Below are positions 27,247 to 40,023 of a stretch of 64,000 nt of DNA, piece after piece. The position numbers and the translations under genes are program-made. The notes below the pieces were generated by a model. The model did no database searches and had not been told where the DNA came from. It saw only the letters and a list, made by a program, of their open reading frames with translations. This stretch comes from Bradyrhizobium jicamae (lineage in GTDB: Bacteria > Pseudomonadota > Alphaproteobacteria > Rhizobiales > Xanthobacteraceae): NCBI RefSeq assembly GCF_018130695.1, contig NZ_JAFCJX010000022.1, positions 62,001 through 126,000 of the forward strand. The letters are read 5' to 3'. Within the stretch, counting starts at the first letter, position 1, and each line of letters begins with the position of its first letter.

Positions 27247-27450
27247 TCACCTCGCCCCGCTCTTGGCGGGGAGAGGTCGGCGCGCAGCGCCGGGTGAGGG
27301 GCATGGCACAACGTTGCCGCACTATAGCCCTCTCCGACTCGGAAATCCTCACTCGCAACAAGGGAGACCGTCCCTGCGGGACCACCCCTCACCCGAAATT
27401 CGCTGCGCGAATTTCGGCCTCTCCCCGCGAAGGGCGGGGCGAGGCGAAGC
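27247..27450. repeat. Long palindromic repeat, CACCTCGCCCCGC family, copy 4
   Basis: The left arm CACCTCGCCCCGCTCTTGGC..GGGGAGAGGTCGGC..GGGTGAGGGGCA is mirrored on the right by ACCCCTCACCC, a GAAATTCGC/GCGAATTTC hairpin and GGCCTCTCCCCGC..GGGGCGAGG. It fills the gap between the glutathione S-transferase start and the metH stop and ends 2 bp from the metH stop codon. It may serve as the metH transcript end. Confidence 0.85.
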
Positions 27451-27452
27451 GC

Positions 27453-31298
<3,846 letters not shown>

Positions 31299-31301
31299 AG
31301 G

Positions 31302-32207
31302 TCAGGCAGCTTTCTGGGCGCCATGCGGCCGGATGCCGAGCAGATGGCTGATCGCGAACACCAGGTCCGCGCGGTTCATGGTGTAGAAGTGGAAGGTGTC
31401 GACGCCGTGCTTGAACAGCTTTTGCACCTGGCCGGCAGCGACGGTCGCCGCCACCAGCTTGCGGGTTTCGGCGTCGTCATCGAGGCCTTCGAATTTCTCG
31501 GCGAGCCAATCCGGCACGCTGGTGCCGGCGCGGGTGACGAAATTGCGGGCCTGCTTGAAATTGTGCATCGGCATGATGCCCGGCACGACAGGGATTTCGA
31601 TGCCGCGCGCGCGGACGCGGTCGAGGTAGCGGAAATAGAGATCGTTGTCGAAGAACACCTGGGTGATGGCGCGGGTTGCGCCGGCGTCGACCTTGGCCTT
31701 CAGCGTGTCGATGTCGGCATCGAAGCTTGCGGCTTCCGGATGCTTCTCGGGATAGGCCGAGACCGACACCTCGATATCGGGATGACGCCTCTTGATGCCG
31801 GCGACGAGCTCGGCCGAGCTCTGATAGCCGTCGGCATGGGTGTGATAGGCGGTGCCGATGCCGCCGGGCGGATCGCCGCGCAGCGCCACGATGTGGCGGA
31901 CGCCGACCTCATGATAGCGGTCGACGATCTCGTCGATCTCGCCGCGCGAGGCGCCGACGCAGGTCAGGTGCGCGGCCGGCAGCAGGTCGGTCTCTTTCAG
32001 GATACGGCTGATGGTCGAGTGGGTGCGTTCCCGCGTGGAGCCGCCCGCACCGTAGGTGACCGAGACGAAGTTCGGCGTCAGCGGGGCCAGGCGATTGATG
32101 GTCTCCCAGAGATTGCGCTCCATCTCCTCGGTCTTCGGCGGGAAGAACTCGAACGAGATTCTTGGGGTGCGCTGCCCGTTGGCAGTGGGGGACTTGACCT
32201 CGGACAT
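31302..32207 (-). CDS. metF: Methylenetetrahydrofolate reductase
   Basis: This is a 301-residue FAD enzyme that reduces 5,10-methylene-THF to 5-methyl-THF, the methyl donor for the adjacent MetH. Typical blocks are RISFEFFPPKTEEMERNLWETI, FVSVTYGAGGSTRERTHSTI, LTCVGASRGEIDEIVDRYHEVGVRHIVALRGDPPGG and GATRAITQVFFDNDLYFRYLDRVRA, with PGIMPMHNF. Length is that of the bacterial short form. It is the first gene of metF-metH. No ArsR-type regulator gene lies next to it, unlike in some Rhizobiales. Confidence 0.97.
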   Translation of the reverse strand: MSEVKSPTANGQRTPRISFEFFPPKTEEMERNLWETINRLAPLTPNFVSVTYGAGGSTRERTHSTISRILKETDLLPAAHLTCVGASRGEIDEIVDRYHEVGVRHIVALRGDPPGGIGTAYHTHADGYQSSAELVAGIKRRHPDIEVSVSAYPEKHPEAASFDADIDTLKAKVDAGATRAITQVFFDNDLYFRYLDRVRARGIEIPVVPGIMPMHNFKQARNFVTRAGTSVPDWLAEKFEGLDDDAETRKLVAATVAAGQVQKLFKHGVDTFHFYTMNRADLVFAISHLLGIRPHGAQKAA

Positions 32208-32606
32208 GGGACGCTACGGGCTCCACGGGATTGGGCAGGCGACAGGCCTACCCCGGCAGAGGCTAAGATAAGGCAAAGAGGGTTTGGCTGACAGCCCACA
32301 GCAGATGGGAATTTGCCCACTTTTTGCAAAGTAATGACCTTTGGTGAAGACAGGAAGATATCGTTGGGCGACTTGCGGAAAGTGCGTTATATTGGTGATA
32401 AATCAAATATAATCAATATGTTATATCATGGCTTGGGTCGATGTTTGATGCCTTTTGGGTGGTGGGCAGAATGCATGCTTTAGGAGATTGTCTCAATTCA
32501 TCCCATAGCTCCGCCGCTCAATCAGGCGCTAGCCGCGAAGTCTGCGGGCCTGATCTGCGCCGCCGAGGCCTTTGTGCCCTTGATGGGCCACACTAGGTTG
32601 AGCGCC
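32208..32606. other. Intergenic region between metF and the luciferase-like gene, with an AT-rich inverted repeat
   Basis: No gene is supported here. The striking part is 32385-32440, very AT-rich against the surrounding DNA, with ATATTG (32389-32394) and CAATAT (32414-32419) as inverted arms and TGATA/TATCA further out. It lies about 180-230 bp upstream of metF and 160-220 bp upstream of the luciferase-like gene. It could be a promoter/operator for either. I looked for a SAM riboswitch and could not support one. Confidence 0.45.
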
Positions 32607-33626
32607 ATGATCCCCTTGTCCGTTCTCGACCTCTCCGTCGTCACCACAGGCACGAAACCCGCCGCGGCGCTGCGCAACAGCATCGATCTGGCGCGGCATG
32701 TCGATCAGCTCGGCTTCACCAGGTACTGGCTGGCCGAACATCACAACCTCGCTTCCGTCGCGAGCCCCGCGCCCGATTTGATGATCGGGCAGATCGCGGC
32801 CGTGACGCAGAACATCCGCGTCGGCTCTGGCGGCGTGATGCTGCCCAACCACGCGCCGCTGGTCGTCGCCGAGCGCTTCAAGATGCTGGAGGCGCTGTTT
32901 CCCGGCCGGATCGATCTCGGCCTGGGACGGGCGCCCGGCACGGACGGGGCGACGGCTTATGCCTTGAGGAGCCGGCTCGACCGCCGCGAGGGCGACGATT
33001 TTCTCGAGCGGCTGCATGAGCTGACGCTGTGGGAGACGCGCGATTTCCCGGCCGGCCATCCCTGCACCAAAGTGGTAGCAATGCCCGATGACTCGCCGCT
33101 GCCGCCGATCTGGCTGCTCGGCTCTAGCGACTATTCCGCCGAGCTCTCGGCGCAAGTCGGAATGGGCTTTGCCTTCGCGCATCATTTTGCGGCGCATGAC
33201 GCGGTCGATGCGATGATGAATTATCGCACCCGGTTCAAGCCGTCGGGCTGGCGCACCACGCCGCACAGCATTCTGGCGGTCGCGGTTGTTACGGCTGACA
33301 CCGATGAAGCGGCCGAGCAGCTCGCATCCTCGATGGACCTCAACCGCCTGCGCCGTGACCGCGGCCAGTATCTGCCGCTGCCGAGCGTCGAGGAAGCGCA
33401 GGCCTATCCCTACACCGACGCCGAGCGCGCCTCAATCGCGCGCAACCGCGCGCGCTTCTTCGTCGGCAGTCCCGCGACGGTGTTGACAAAGCTGCAACCG
33501 CTGATCGCGGCCAGCCAGCCCGATGAATTGATGGTGATATCAGCCGTCTACGACCACGACGCGCGGAAGAAGTCGTACAGTCTGCTGGCCGAAACGTTCG
33601 GGCTTCAGAAGAAGGCCGCCGCGTAA
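32607..33626 (+). CDS. LLM-class (luciferase-like) flavin-dependent oxidoreductase
   Basis: This 339-residue protein has the bacterial luciferase-like TIM barrel. PLSVLDLSVVTTGTKPAAALRNSIDLARHVDQLGFTRYWLAEHHN opens the barrel, then NIRVGSGGVMLPNHAPLVVAERFKMLEALFPGRIDLGLGRAPGTD forms the FMN/F420 site, and PIWLLGSSDYSAELSAQVGMGFAFAHHF completes it. This is the common MsnO8-like branch, with unknown substrate. I start at the ATG at 32607, where homology begins. The gene is convergent with pheA and their stop codons touch (33626/33627). Confidence 0.92.
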   Translation: MIPLSVLDLSVVTTGTKPAAALRNSIDLARHVDQLGFTRYWLAEHHNLASVASPAPDLMIGQIAAVTQNIRVGSGGVMLPNHAPLVVAERFKMLEALFPGRIDLGLGRAPGTDGATAYALRSRLDRREGDDFLERLHELTLWETRDFPAGHPCTKVVAMPDDSPLPPIWLLGSSDYSAELSAQVGMGFAFAHHFAAHDAVDAMMNYRTRFKPSGWRTTPHSILAVAVVTADTDEAAEQLASSMDLNRLRRDRGQYLPLPSVEEAQAYPYTDAERASIARNRARFFVGSPATVLTKLQPLIAASQPDELMVISAVYDHDARKKSYSLLAETFGLQKKAAA

Positions 33627-34490
33627 CTACTCTGCAGCCTTTTCGCTGAACGTCGCGCGGAACGGATGCGCCGGATAGACGCCGATGATGCGCAACTCGC
33701 GCGAGAAGAATTTGAGTTCCTCCAGCGCAAACGCCAGCCCGCGGTCCTCGGGATGGCCGTCGACATCCGAATAGAACTGCGTGGCGAAGAAATTGCCGTC
33801 GACCATGTAGCTTTCCAGCTTGGTCATGTTGACGCCGTTGGTGGCAAAGCCGCCCAGCGCCTTGTAGAGCGCGGCCGGCAGGTTGCGGACCCGGAAAACA
33901 AAAGTGGTGACCAGCGGCCCCGCGCCGGGCTTGGCCCAGTTGGCCTCGCGCGCCAGCATCACGAAGCGCGTGGTATTGTGGGCTTCGTCCTCGATGTCCT
34001 CGGCGAGGATGTCGAGGCCGTAGATCTCGGCAGCGAGGCGCGAGGCGATCGCGGCGACGCCCTTGTCCTTGCGCTCGGAGATGTCGCGGGCGCTGCCGGC
34101 GGTGTCGGCGGCGACGATCGGCCTGATGCCGAGCTTGCGGATCACGCGGCGGCACTGGCCGAGCGCGTGGACATGGCTTTCCACGCTCTTGATGTCTTCG
34201 AGCTTGGTGCCCTTGATCGCCATCAGCTGGTGGCGGATCGGCAGGAAATACTCACCGACGATGAACAGCCCCGAGGCCGGCAGCAGATGATGGATGTCGG
34301 CGACGCGGCCGGCGACCGAGTTCTCGATCGGGATCATGCCGAGGTCGGCCTCGCCTGAGGAGATTGCGGCCAGCGCGTCCTCGAAAGTGGCGCAGGGCAT
34401 CGGCTCGGCATCGGGATAGGCCTCGACGATGGCGATATGGGAGTTGGCGCCAGGTTCGCCCTGGAACGCAATTTTCAGCTTCTTGGTCAT
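33627..34490 (-). CDS. pheA: Prephenate dehydratase
   Basis: This 287-residue monofunctional enzyme converts prephenate to phenylpyruvate in phenylalanine synthesis. The catalytic domain runs from KIAFQGEPGANSHIAIVEAYPDAEPMPCATFEDAL to about residue 185 and contains the TRFVML motif with the essential threonine (HNTTRFVMLAREANW). The C-terminal ACT domain starts TTFVFRVRNLPAALYKALGGFATNGVNMTKLESYM, a site for phenylalanine feedback (LES in place of ESR). It lies 21 bp downstream of kdsB and is probably cotranscribed with it, a pairing often seen in Rhizobiales. Confidence 0.97.
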   Translation of the reverse strand: MTKKLKIAFQGEPGANSHIAIVEAYPDAEPMPCATFEDALAAISSGEADLGMIPIENSVAGRVADIHHLLPASGLFIVGEYFLPIRHQLMAIKGTKLEDIKSVESHVHALGQCRRVIRKLGIRPIVAADTAGSARDISERKDKGVAAIASRLAAEIYGLDILAEDIEDEAHNTTRFVMLAREANWAKPGAGPLVTTFVFRVRNLPAALYKALGGFATNGVNMTKLESYMVDGNFFATQFYSDVDGHPEDRGLAFALEELKFFSRELRIIGVYPAHPFRATFSEKAAE

Positions 34491-34511
34491 GGAGGGCCTT
34501 TTAGCAGCGGC

Positions 34512-35252
34512 TCAAGTTTTGGCCAGTATCTCGCGGGCCATTTCGAGGTCCGACGCCGTGTCGACGCCGAGCGGCACCGAATCCACGATGGCCCCGTCGA
34601 TCCGCATGCCGGCTTCGAGCGCCCGCAATTGCTCGAGCTTCTCGCGCTGTTCCAGCACCGATGGCGGCAGCGTGACGAAGCGCGCCAGTGCCGACCGGCG
34701 GTAGGCGTAGAGCCCGATGTGATGGTAGCGCGGGCCGTCGCCGTAAGGCGCGGTCGCGCGGGTGAAATAGAGAGCCCGGAGTCGTCTATCGCTCAGCGGC
34801 GAGCCGATCAGCTTCACCACGCTCGGGGTGGTGTGCTCCGCCTCCACATGGATTTGGGCGGTCAGCGTTCCGATGTCGACCGACGGATCGTCCAGCAAGG
34901 CCAGTGCGGCGCGGATGTCCTGCGGCGGGATCGTCGGCAGGTCGCCCTGCAGGTTGACGACGAACTCCGCCTGGCCCTCGGGATCGAGGATCTCGAGCGC
35001 CTCGAAAATCCGGTCCGACCCGGATGGGTGGGAGGCGCTGGTCATCACGGCCTCGCCGCCGGCCGCGGTCACGGCGGCCGCGATTTCGGGCGTATCGGTT
35101 GCAACCGCGACCCTGCCGATTTGGGCCTCTTCGGCCCGGCGCAGCACATGCACGATCATCGGCAGGCCGGCGATATCCAGCAACGGTTTGTTGGGGAGGC
35201 GGGTGGCGCCCAGACGGGAGGGAATCAGCACCAAGGTACGGGAATCGGTCAT
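34512..35252 (-). CDS. kdsB: 3-deoxy-manno-octulosonate cytidylyltransferase
   Basis: This 246-residue enzyme makes CMP-Kdo for lipopolysaccharide inner core synthesis. The N-terminal nucleotide motif is LVLIPSRLGATRLPNKPLLDIAGLPMIVHVLRRA, and VAVATDTPEIAAAVTAAGGEAVMTSASHPSGSDRIFEAL and VVNLQGDLPTIPPQDI are diagnostic KdsB blocks. Metal-binding aspartates lie in QGD and the C-terminal LGVDTASDLEMAREIL. It is the first gene of kdsB-pheA and is divergent from cycM across about 200 bp, which must hold both promoters. Confidence 0.97.
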   Translation of the reverse strand: MTDSRTLVLIPSRLGATRLPNKPLLDIAGLPMIVHVLRRAEEAQIGRVAVATDTPEIAAAVTAAGGEAVMTSASHPSGSDRIFEALEILDPEGQAEFVVNLQGDLPTIPPQDIRAALALLDDPSVDIGTLTAQIHVEAEHTTPSVVKLIGSPLSDRRLRALYFTRATAPYGDGPRYHHIGLYAYRRSALARFVTLPPSVLEQREKLEQLRALEAGMRIDGAIVDSVPLGVDTASDLEMAREILAKT

Positions 35253-35454
35253 CGTTTCTGGGCCGGTCCGGTGGGCGGAAAATCGGTGGGGATGGGACGA
35301 AATTCGGCGCGTTTATACGGGTTGCCAGAGCGCGGGCAAACCGATATCTCAACCTTGCCTGGGGGGCGGCACAACACGGTCGATTCCTGGGCCTTTCCCG
35401 AACGGCCGTTTCCCGGCCTGACGTCGTCATTCAAGGCCCGGAGCCTGATCCAAA

Positions 35455-36003
35455 ATGGACTCCTTCGAACTCAACAAGATTCTCGGTGCGATCCTCGGCA
35501 CCTGCATCCTCGTCCTGGTGACGAGCTTTGCCGCCGGCGCGGTGTTTTCGCCCAAGCTGCCGGAAAAGCCGGGTTTTGAGATCGCCGTGAAGGAGGAGAG
35601 CCATGGCGGTGGCGGCGAGGCTGCCGCGGCGTCGTCCGAGCCGATCGAGAAGCTGCTGCAGACCGCCTCCGTCGAAAAGGGCGCAGCGGCTGCCAAGAAG
35701 TGCCAGGCCTGCCACACCTTTGAAAAGGGCGGCCCGAACCGCGTCGGTCCGAACCTCTATGGCGTCGTCGGCGAGAAGAAGGGCGAGGGCCGCGGCTTCA
35801 ACTTCTCGGCTGCAATGAAGGGCAAGGGCGGCGAGTGGACTTTCGACGACCTCAACAAGTTCCTGACCAATCCGAAGGGCTTCGTCCCGGGCACCGCGAT
35901 GGGCTTTGCCGGCGTGCCGAAGGACAGCGAGCGCGCCGACATCATCGCCTACCTGAACTCGAACTCCGAGCACCCGCAGCCGGTGCCGACCGCTTCGAAG
36001 TAA
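35455..36003 (+). CDS. cycM: Membrane-anchored c-type cytochrome, CycM type
   Basis: This 182-residue protein has a single N-terminal uncleaved membrane anchor (residues about 8-30, ILGAILGTCILVLVTSFAAGAVF). A flexible Gly/Ala/Glu-rich linker (about 45-65) follows, then a class I cytochrome c domain with heme site C83-Q-A-C86-H87 and the distal methionine in PGTAMGFAGV. The start FELNKILGAILGT and overall layout are those of CycM of Bradyrhizobium japonicum, the electron carrier from the bc1 complex to the aa3 oxidase. A strong terminator follows, so it is a single-gene unit. Confidence 0.95.
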   Translation: MDSFELNKILGAILGTCILVLVTSFAAGAVFSPKLPEKPGFEIAVKEESHGGGGEAAAASSEPIEKLLQTASVEKGAAAAKKCQACHTFEKGGPNRVGPNLYGVVGEKKGEGRGFNFSAAMKGKGGEWTFDDLNKFLTNPKGFVPGTAMGFAGVPKDSERADIIAYLNSNSEHPQPVPTASK

Positions 36004-36032
36004 CGATTTGTTCTGCGATCATATGCAGATGG

Positions 36033-36058
36033 ACGGCCAGGCAATGCCTGGCCGTTTT
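36033..36058 (+). terminator. Rho-independent terminator after cycM
   Basis: A perfect 10-bp stem ACGGCCAGGC/GCCTGGCCGT (36033-36042, 36046-36055) with an AAT loop is followed by TTTTC. It lies 29 bp past the cycM stop. Confidence 0.88.
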
Positions 36059-36226
36059 CGTATGACGGAAACCCAATCGGGATCGCGGGCTTGTTATCGG
36101 GACGTTTGGCCGCAGCGAAATTGTTCCCGAGCGTCTATCATGAGGAAAAAGCAACGTAATTCGTCGAACCGTTGCCTTATATTCAGTCCCATCTAAGTGG
36201 GGTGGGCTAGCAGCAGGAATTCCGCA

Positions 36227-38119
36227 TTGGCGATCACCCGACGACATCTCCTTCAAGGTAGCGCTCTGGCCGCAATGGCTCCGGCGCTGGGGCTCACCGC
36301 AAACTTCCCGTGGACAGAAGCCCACGCCCAGTCCGCGACCGAGGGACTGCAGTGGCAGCACGCGCTTTCGCTGTTCGGCGACGTCAAATATCCGGTCGAT
36401 TTCAAGCATTTCGATTACGTCAATCCGAACGCTCCCAAGGGCGGCGTCGCCCGCATGATTTCGATTGGCACGTTTGACAACTTCAACATCGCCGTCGCTG
36501 GTATCAAAGGCTCGCTCGCGCCGGCCGCCACGCTGATCTACGAGACGCTGATGACCAAGTCACAAGACGAGGTCGCCACGGAATACGGGCTGCTGGCCGA
36601 AGGGGCGGCCCATCCGGATGATTTCTCCTGGGTCGTCTATCGCCTCCGCAAAGAGGCACGCTGGCATGATGGCAAGCCGGTCACGCCGGAAGATGTAATC
36701 TTCTCGATCAATACCTTGAAGCAGTACAGCCCGATGTACGCTTCCTATTACCGACACGTCATCAAGGCTGAGAAGTCCGGCGAACGCGAAATCAAGTTTA
36801 CTTTCGATGGCCCGGGAAACCGTGAACTACCGACCATTGTCGGTGAGTTGATTGTCCTGCCTAAGCATTATTGGGAAGGTACCGACAGCCAGGGCCGCAA
36901 GCGCGATATCGCGACTACGACGCTAGAGCCACCGCTGGGCTCGGGCCCCTATCGGATCAAGGAGTTCGTTGCGGCCCGCTCCGTCACCCTCGAACGGGTG
37001 AAGGATTATTGGGGCGCCAAGACGCCCGCCCAGGTCGGAACGAACAATTTCGACGAGCTGCGTTTCGAGTTCTTTCGCGACAATCTGGTCGCCTTGGAAG
37101 CGTTCAAGGCGGATCACGCGGACTGGATCGCCGAGAATTCGGCCAAGCAATGGGCGACCGCCTATGATTTTCCGGCCGTCGCCGACAAGCGCGTCGTCAA
37201 GGAAGAATTCAAGATCAACGACTCGGGCCGGATGCAGGCATTCGTCCTCAATCTGCGTCGCGACCAGTTCCAGGATGCGCGTCTGCGTCGGGCATTCAAT
37301 TATGCCTTCGATTTCGAGGAGATGAACAAACAGCTCTTCTTCAATCAGTACAAGCGCATCAATAGCTACTTCGAGGGAACGGAGCTCGCATCGTCGGGGT
37401 TGCCGGAAGGACGCGAGCTGCAAATTCTCGAGACGGTACGCGACAAGGTGCCGGCCGAAGTCTTCACAAAACCTTATGTCAACCCGGTTGGCGGCAATCC
37501 GGAGGCGGTGCGCGCGAATTTGCGGGAAGCCGCGAAGCTCCTGAAGGAGGCCGGTTTTCAGGTGCGCGACCAGAAGCTAGTTGACAGCAACGGCAAGCCG
37601 GTCACCGTCGAAATCCTGGTGCAGGACCCGTCCGCCGAGCGCATCGCCTTGTTTTTCAAGCCGTCACTTGAACGCATCGGTGTTGCGACGTCGGTCCGGG
37701 TGGCCGATGACGCGCAATATCAAAACCGTACCCGCAGTTTCGATTTCGACATGATCATCGACCAATGGGGGCAATCTCTGTCACCCGGCAATGAGCAGCG
37801 GGAATTCTGGGGATCACGGACCGCGGATCAGCCGGGTTCGAGGAATACGATCGGTATCAAGAATCCTGCCGTGGATGCTTTGATCGAGCAGGTGATCTTC
37901 GCCAAGGACCGCGAAGCATTGGTGGCCGCGACCAAGGCATTGGATCGCGTGCTGCTCTGGAACTTCTATGTCGTGCCACAATTCACCTACGGTTTCTCGC
38001 GTTATGCCCGCTGGGATCGTTTCAGCCATGCCGAGCCGTTGCCGAAATACGGCCGTTCGGGACTTCCCACGCTATGGTGGTACGACACCGACAAGGCAGC
38101 CAAGCTCAAGCGCTCTTGA
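36227..38119 (+). CDS. Extracellular solute-binding protein, family 5 (YejA-like), copy 1
   Basis: This is a periplasmic oligopeptide-binding protein of about 630 residues. It opens with a twin-arginine signal (ITRRHLLQGSALAAMAPALGL, then AHAQ), so it is folded before export. LSLFGDVKYPVDFKHFDYVNPNAPKGGVARMISIGTFDNFN and KPVTPEDVIFSINTLK are YejA-type blocks. I prefer the TTG at 36227, because AGGA lies 8 bp upstream and the Tat motif follows directly; an in-frame GTG at 36197 has no site. Codon use is a little AT-richer than that of the genes downstream. It heads the yej series, 14 bp ahead of its paralogue. Confidence 0.92.
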   Translation: MAITRRHLLQGSALAAMAPALGLTANFPWTEAHAQSATEGLQWQHALSLFGDVKYPVDFKHFDYVNPNAPKGGVARMISIGTFDNFNIAVAGIKGSLAPAATLIYETLMTKSQDEVATEYGLLAEGAAHPDDFSWVVYRLRKEARWHDGKPVTPEDVIFSINTLKQYSPMYASYYRHVIKAEKSGEREIKFTFDGPGNRELPTIVGELIVLPKHYWEGTDSQGRKRDIATTTLEPPLGSGPYRIKEFVAARSVTLERVKDYWGAKTPAQVGTNNFDELRFEFFRDNLVALEAFKADHADWIAENSAKQWATAYDFPAVADKRVVKEEFKINDSGRMQAFVLNLRRDQFQDARLRRAFNYAFDFEEMNKQLFFNQYKRINSYFEGTELASSGLPEGRELQILETVRDKVPAEVFTKPYVNPVGGNPEAVRANLREAAKLLKEAGFQVRDQKLVDSNGKPVTVEILVQDPSAERIALFFKPSLERIGVATSVRVADDAQYQNRTRSFDFDMIIDQWGQSLSPGNEQREFWGSRTADQPGSRNTIGIKNPAVDALIEQVIFAKDREALVAATKALDRVLLWNFYVVPQFTYGFSRYARWDRFSHAEPLPKYGRSGLPTLWWYDTDKAAKLKRS

Positions 38120-38133
38120 ACAAGGATCCGCGC

Positions 38134-40020
38134 ATGGCGCAGTTCACCCGTCGGCACGCCCTCGGCCTCGGCATCGGTGCGTTGAGCGCTGCAGGCCTTC
38201 GCATCGCGCCTGCAGCGGCCGAGAACGGCACCGAGATGCACGGCATGTCGGTGTTCGGCGATCTGAAATATCCGGCCGACTTCAAGAACTTCGAATACGT
38301 CAATCTGAGCGCGCCGAAGGGCGGCACGTTCTCGTCGCTGCCGACGGTGCGCACCAACAACCAGTCCTACTTCACCTTCAACTCGCTGAACGCCTTTATC
38401 CTGAAGGGCGAGGGCGCGCAGGGCATGGACCTGACCTTTGCGACGCTGATGGCGCGCGCGGCCGACGAGCCTGACGCGATGTACGGCTTCGCCGCGAAGT
38501 CGGTGCGGATCTCCCCCGACAAGCGCGAATACCGCTTCAGCTTGAGGCCGGAGGCGCGTTTCCACGACGGCAGCAAGCTGACGGCGCAGGATGTCGCGTA
38601 CTCGCTGAACATCCTGAAAGACAAGGGTCATCCGCTGGTCGTGGTGCAGCTGCGCGACATGGTGAAGGCCGATGCGCTCGACGATGCCACCGTGCTGGTG
38701 ACCTTCGCCGAGAAACGCGCACGCGACGTGCCGCTGTTTGTCGCGAGCCTGCCGATCTTCTCCAAGGCTTATTACGCCAACCGCAATTTCGAGGAGTCGA
38801 CGCTCGATATCCCGCTCGGTTCCGGGCCCTACAAGGTCGGGAAGTTCGAGGCCAACCGCTATATCGAGTATAATCGCGTCAAGGACTGGTGGGGCGCCGA
38901 GCTGCCGGTCTGCCGCGGCATGTTCAACTACGACACCGTACGTTACGAGTTCTATCGCGACCGCGACGTCGCCTTCGAGGGTTTTACCGCGAAGAACTAC
39001 TTGTTCCGCGAGGAGTTCACCGCGCGCATCTGGGCGACGCGCTACGATTTCCCGGCGATCAAGGACGGCCGTGTCAAGCAGGAGCAGATTCCCGACGAGA
39101 CGCCGTCGGGCGCGCAGGGCTGGTTCATCAATCTGCGCCGCGACAAGTTCAGGGATCCGCGGGTGCGCGAAGCGCTGATCTACGCCTTCGATTTCGAATG
39201 GACCAACAAGACCATCATGTACGGCGCCTATGCGCGCACGCACTCGGTGTTCCAGAACTCCGACATGATGGTGAACAGCCCGCCGTCGCCGGAAGAGCTC
39301 AAGGTGCTCGAGCCGTTCCGCGGTCAGGTGCCGGATGAAGTGTTCGGCAAGCCGTTCGTGCCGCCGGTGTCCGATGGCACCGGCCAGGACCGCGCGCTGT
39401 TGCGCAAGGCCGGCCAGTTGCTCAATGAAGCGGGCTGCGTCGTCAAGGACGGCAAGCGCGTGCTGCCGAACGGCGAGGTGTTCACGATCGAATTCCTCAA
39501 CGACGAGAATTCGATCCAGCCGCACCACATGCCCTATATCAAGAATCTCGCCACGCTCGGCATCGAGGCGACCTTCCGCCTGGTCGACGCGGTGCAGTAC
39601 CGCGCGCGGCTGGAGGATTTCGACTTCGACATGACGATCGAGCGCTTCAGCCTGTCGGCGACGCCGGGCGATGCGATGCGCACCTTCTTCACCTCGCAGT
39701 CCGCCAAGACCAAGGGCTCCTACAACCTCGCCGGCATCTCCGATCCCGTGATCGATGCGCTGGTCGAGAAGATCCTGGCCGCCGAAAGCCGCGAAGAGCT
39801 GACGCTGATGTGCCACGTGTTCGACCGCGTGTTCCGCGCCGGCCGCTACTGGGTGCCGCAGTGGTATCGCAGCAATCATCCGGTGGCCTATTGGGACGTG
39901 TTCGATCACCCGAAGAAGCTGCCGCGCTATCAGATCGACAATTACTCATCGAGCATGGGCGAGCGGACCCTCTGGTGGTGCGACCCGGCCAAGACCGCCA
40001 AGCTCGAGCAGGCGAAGTAG
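38134..40020 (+). CDS. Extracellular solute-binding protein, family 5 (YejA-like), copy 2
   Basis: This 628-residue binding protein has a Tat signal (FTRRHALGLGIGALSAAGL, then PAAAE). MSVFGDLKYPADFKNFEYVNLSAPKGGTFSSL and KLTAQDVAYSLNILKDKGHPLV match copy 1 in layout, and the C-terminal PQWYRSNHPVAYWDVFDHPKKLPRY is the more usual YejA form. The ATG at 38134 has AAGGAT 8 bp upstream and lies 14 bp past the stop of copy 1. It sits 3 bp ahead of yejB, so it is most likely the main binding protein of the transporter. The related E. coli system takes up peptides and microcin C. Confidence 0.94.
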   Translation: MAQFTRRHALGLGIGALSAAGLRIAPAAAENGTEMHGMSVFGDLKYPADFKNFEYVNLSAPKGGTFSSLPTVRTNNQSYFTFNSLNAFILKGEGAQGMDLTFATLMARAADEPDAMYGFAAKSVRISPDKREYRFSLRPEARFHDGSKLTAQDVAYSLNILKDKGHPLVVVQLRDMVKADALDDATVLVTFAEKRARDVPLFVASLPIFSKAYYANRNFEESTLDIPLGSGPYKVGKFEANRYIEYNRVKDWWGAELPVCRGMFNYDTVRYEFYRDRDVAFEGFTAKNYLFREEFTARIWATRYDFPAIKDGRVKQEQIPDETPSGAQGWFINLRRDKFRDPRVREALIYAFDFEWTNKTIMYGAYARTHSVFQNSDMMVNSPPSPEELKVLEPFRGQVPDEVFGKPFVPPVSDGTGQDRALLRKAGQLLNEAGCVVKDGKRVLPNGEVFTIEFLNDENSIQPHHMPYIKNLATLGIEATFRLVDAVQYRARLEDFDFDMTIERFSLSATPGDAMRTFFTSQSAKTKGSYNLAGISDPVIDALVEKILAAESREELTLMCHVFDRVFRAGRYWVPQWYRSNHPVAYWDVFDHPKKLPRYQIDNYSSSMGERTLWWCDPAKTAKLEQAK

Positions 40021-40023
40021 CAG

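Noticed and set aside
32208..32350. Possible SAM riboswitch upstream of metF
   Set aside because: I looked for the SAM-II pattern (two short pseudoknotted stems and a GCTAAA-type box in the right order) and could not find it. GGCTAAGAT occurs only on the opposite strand.
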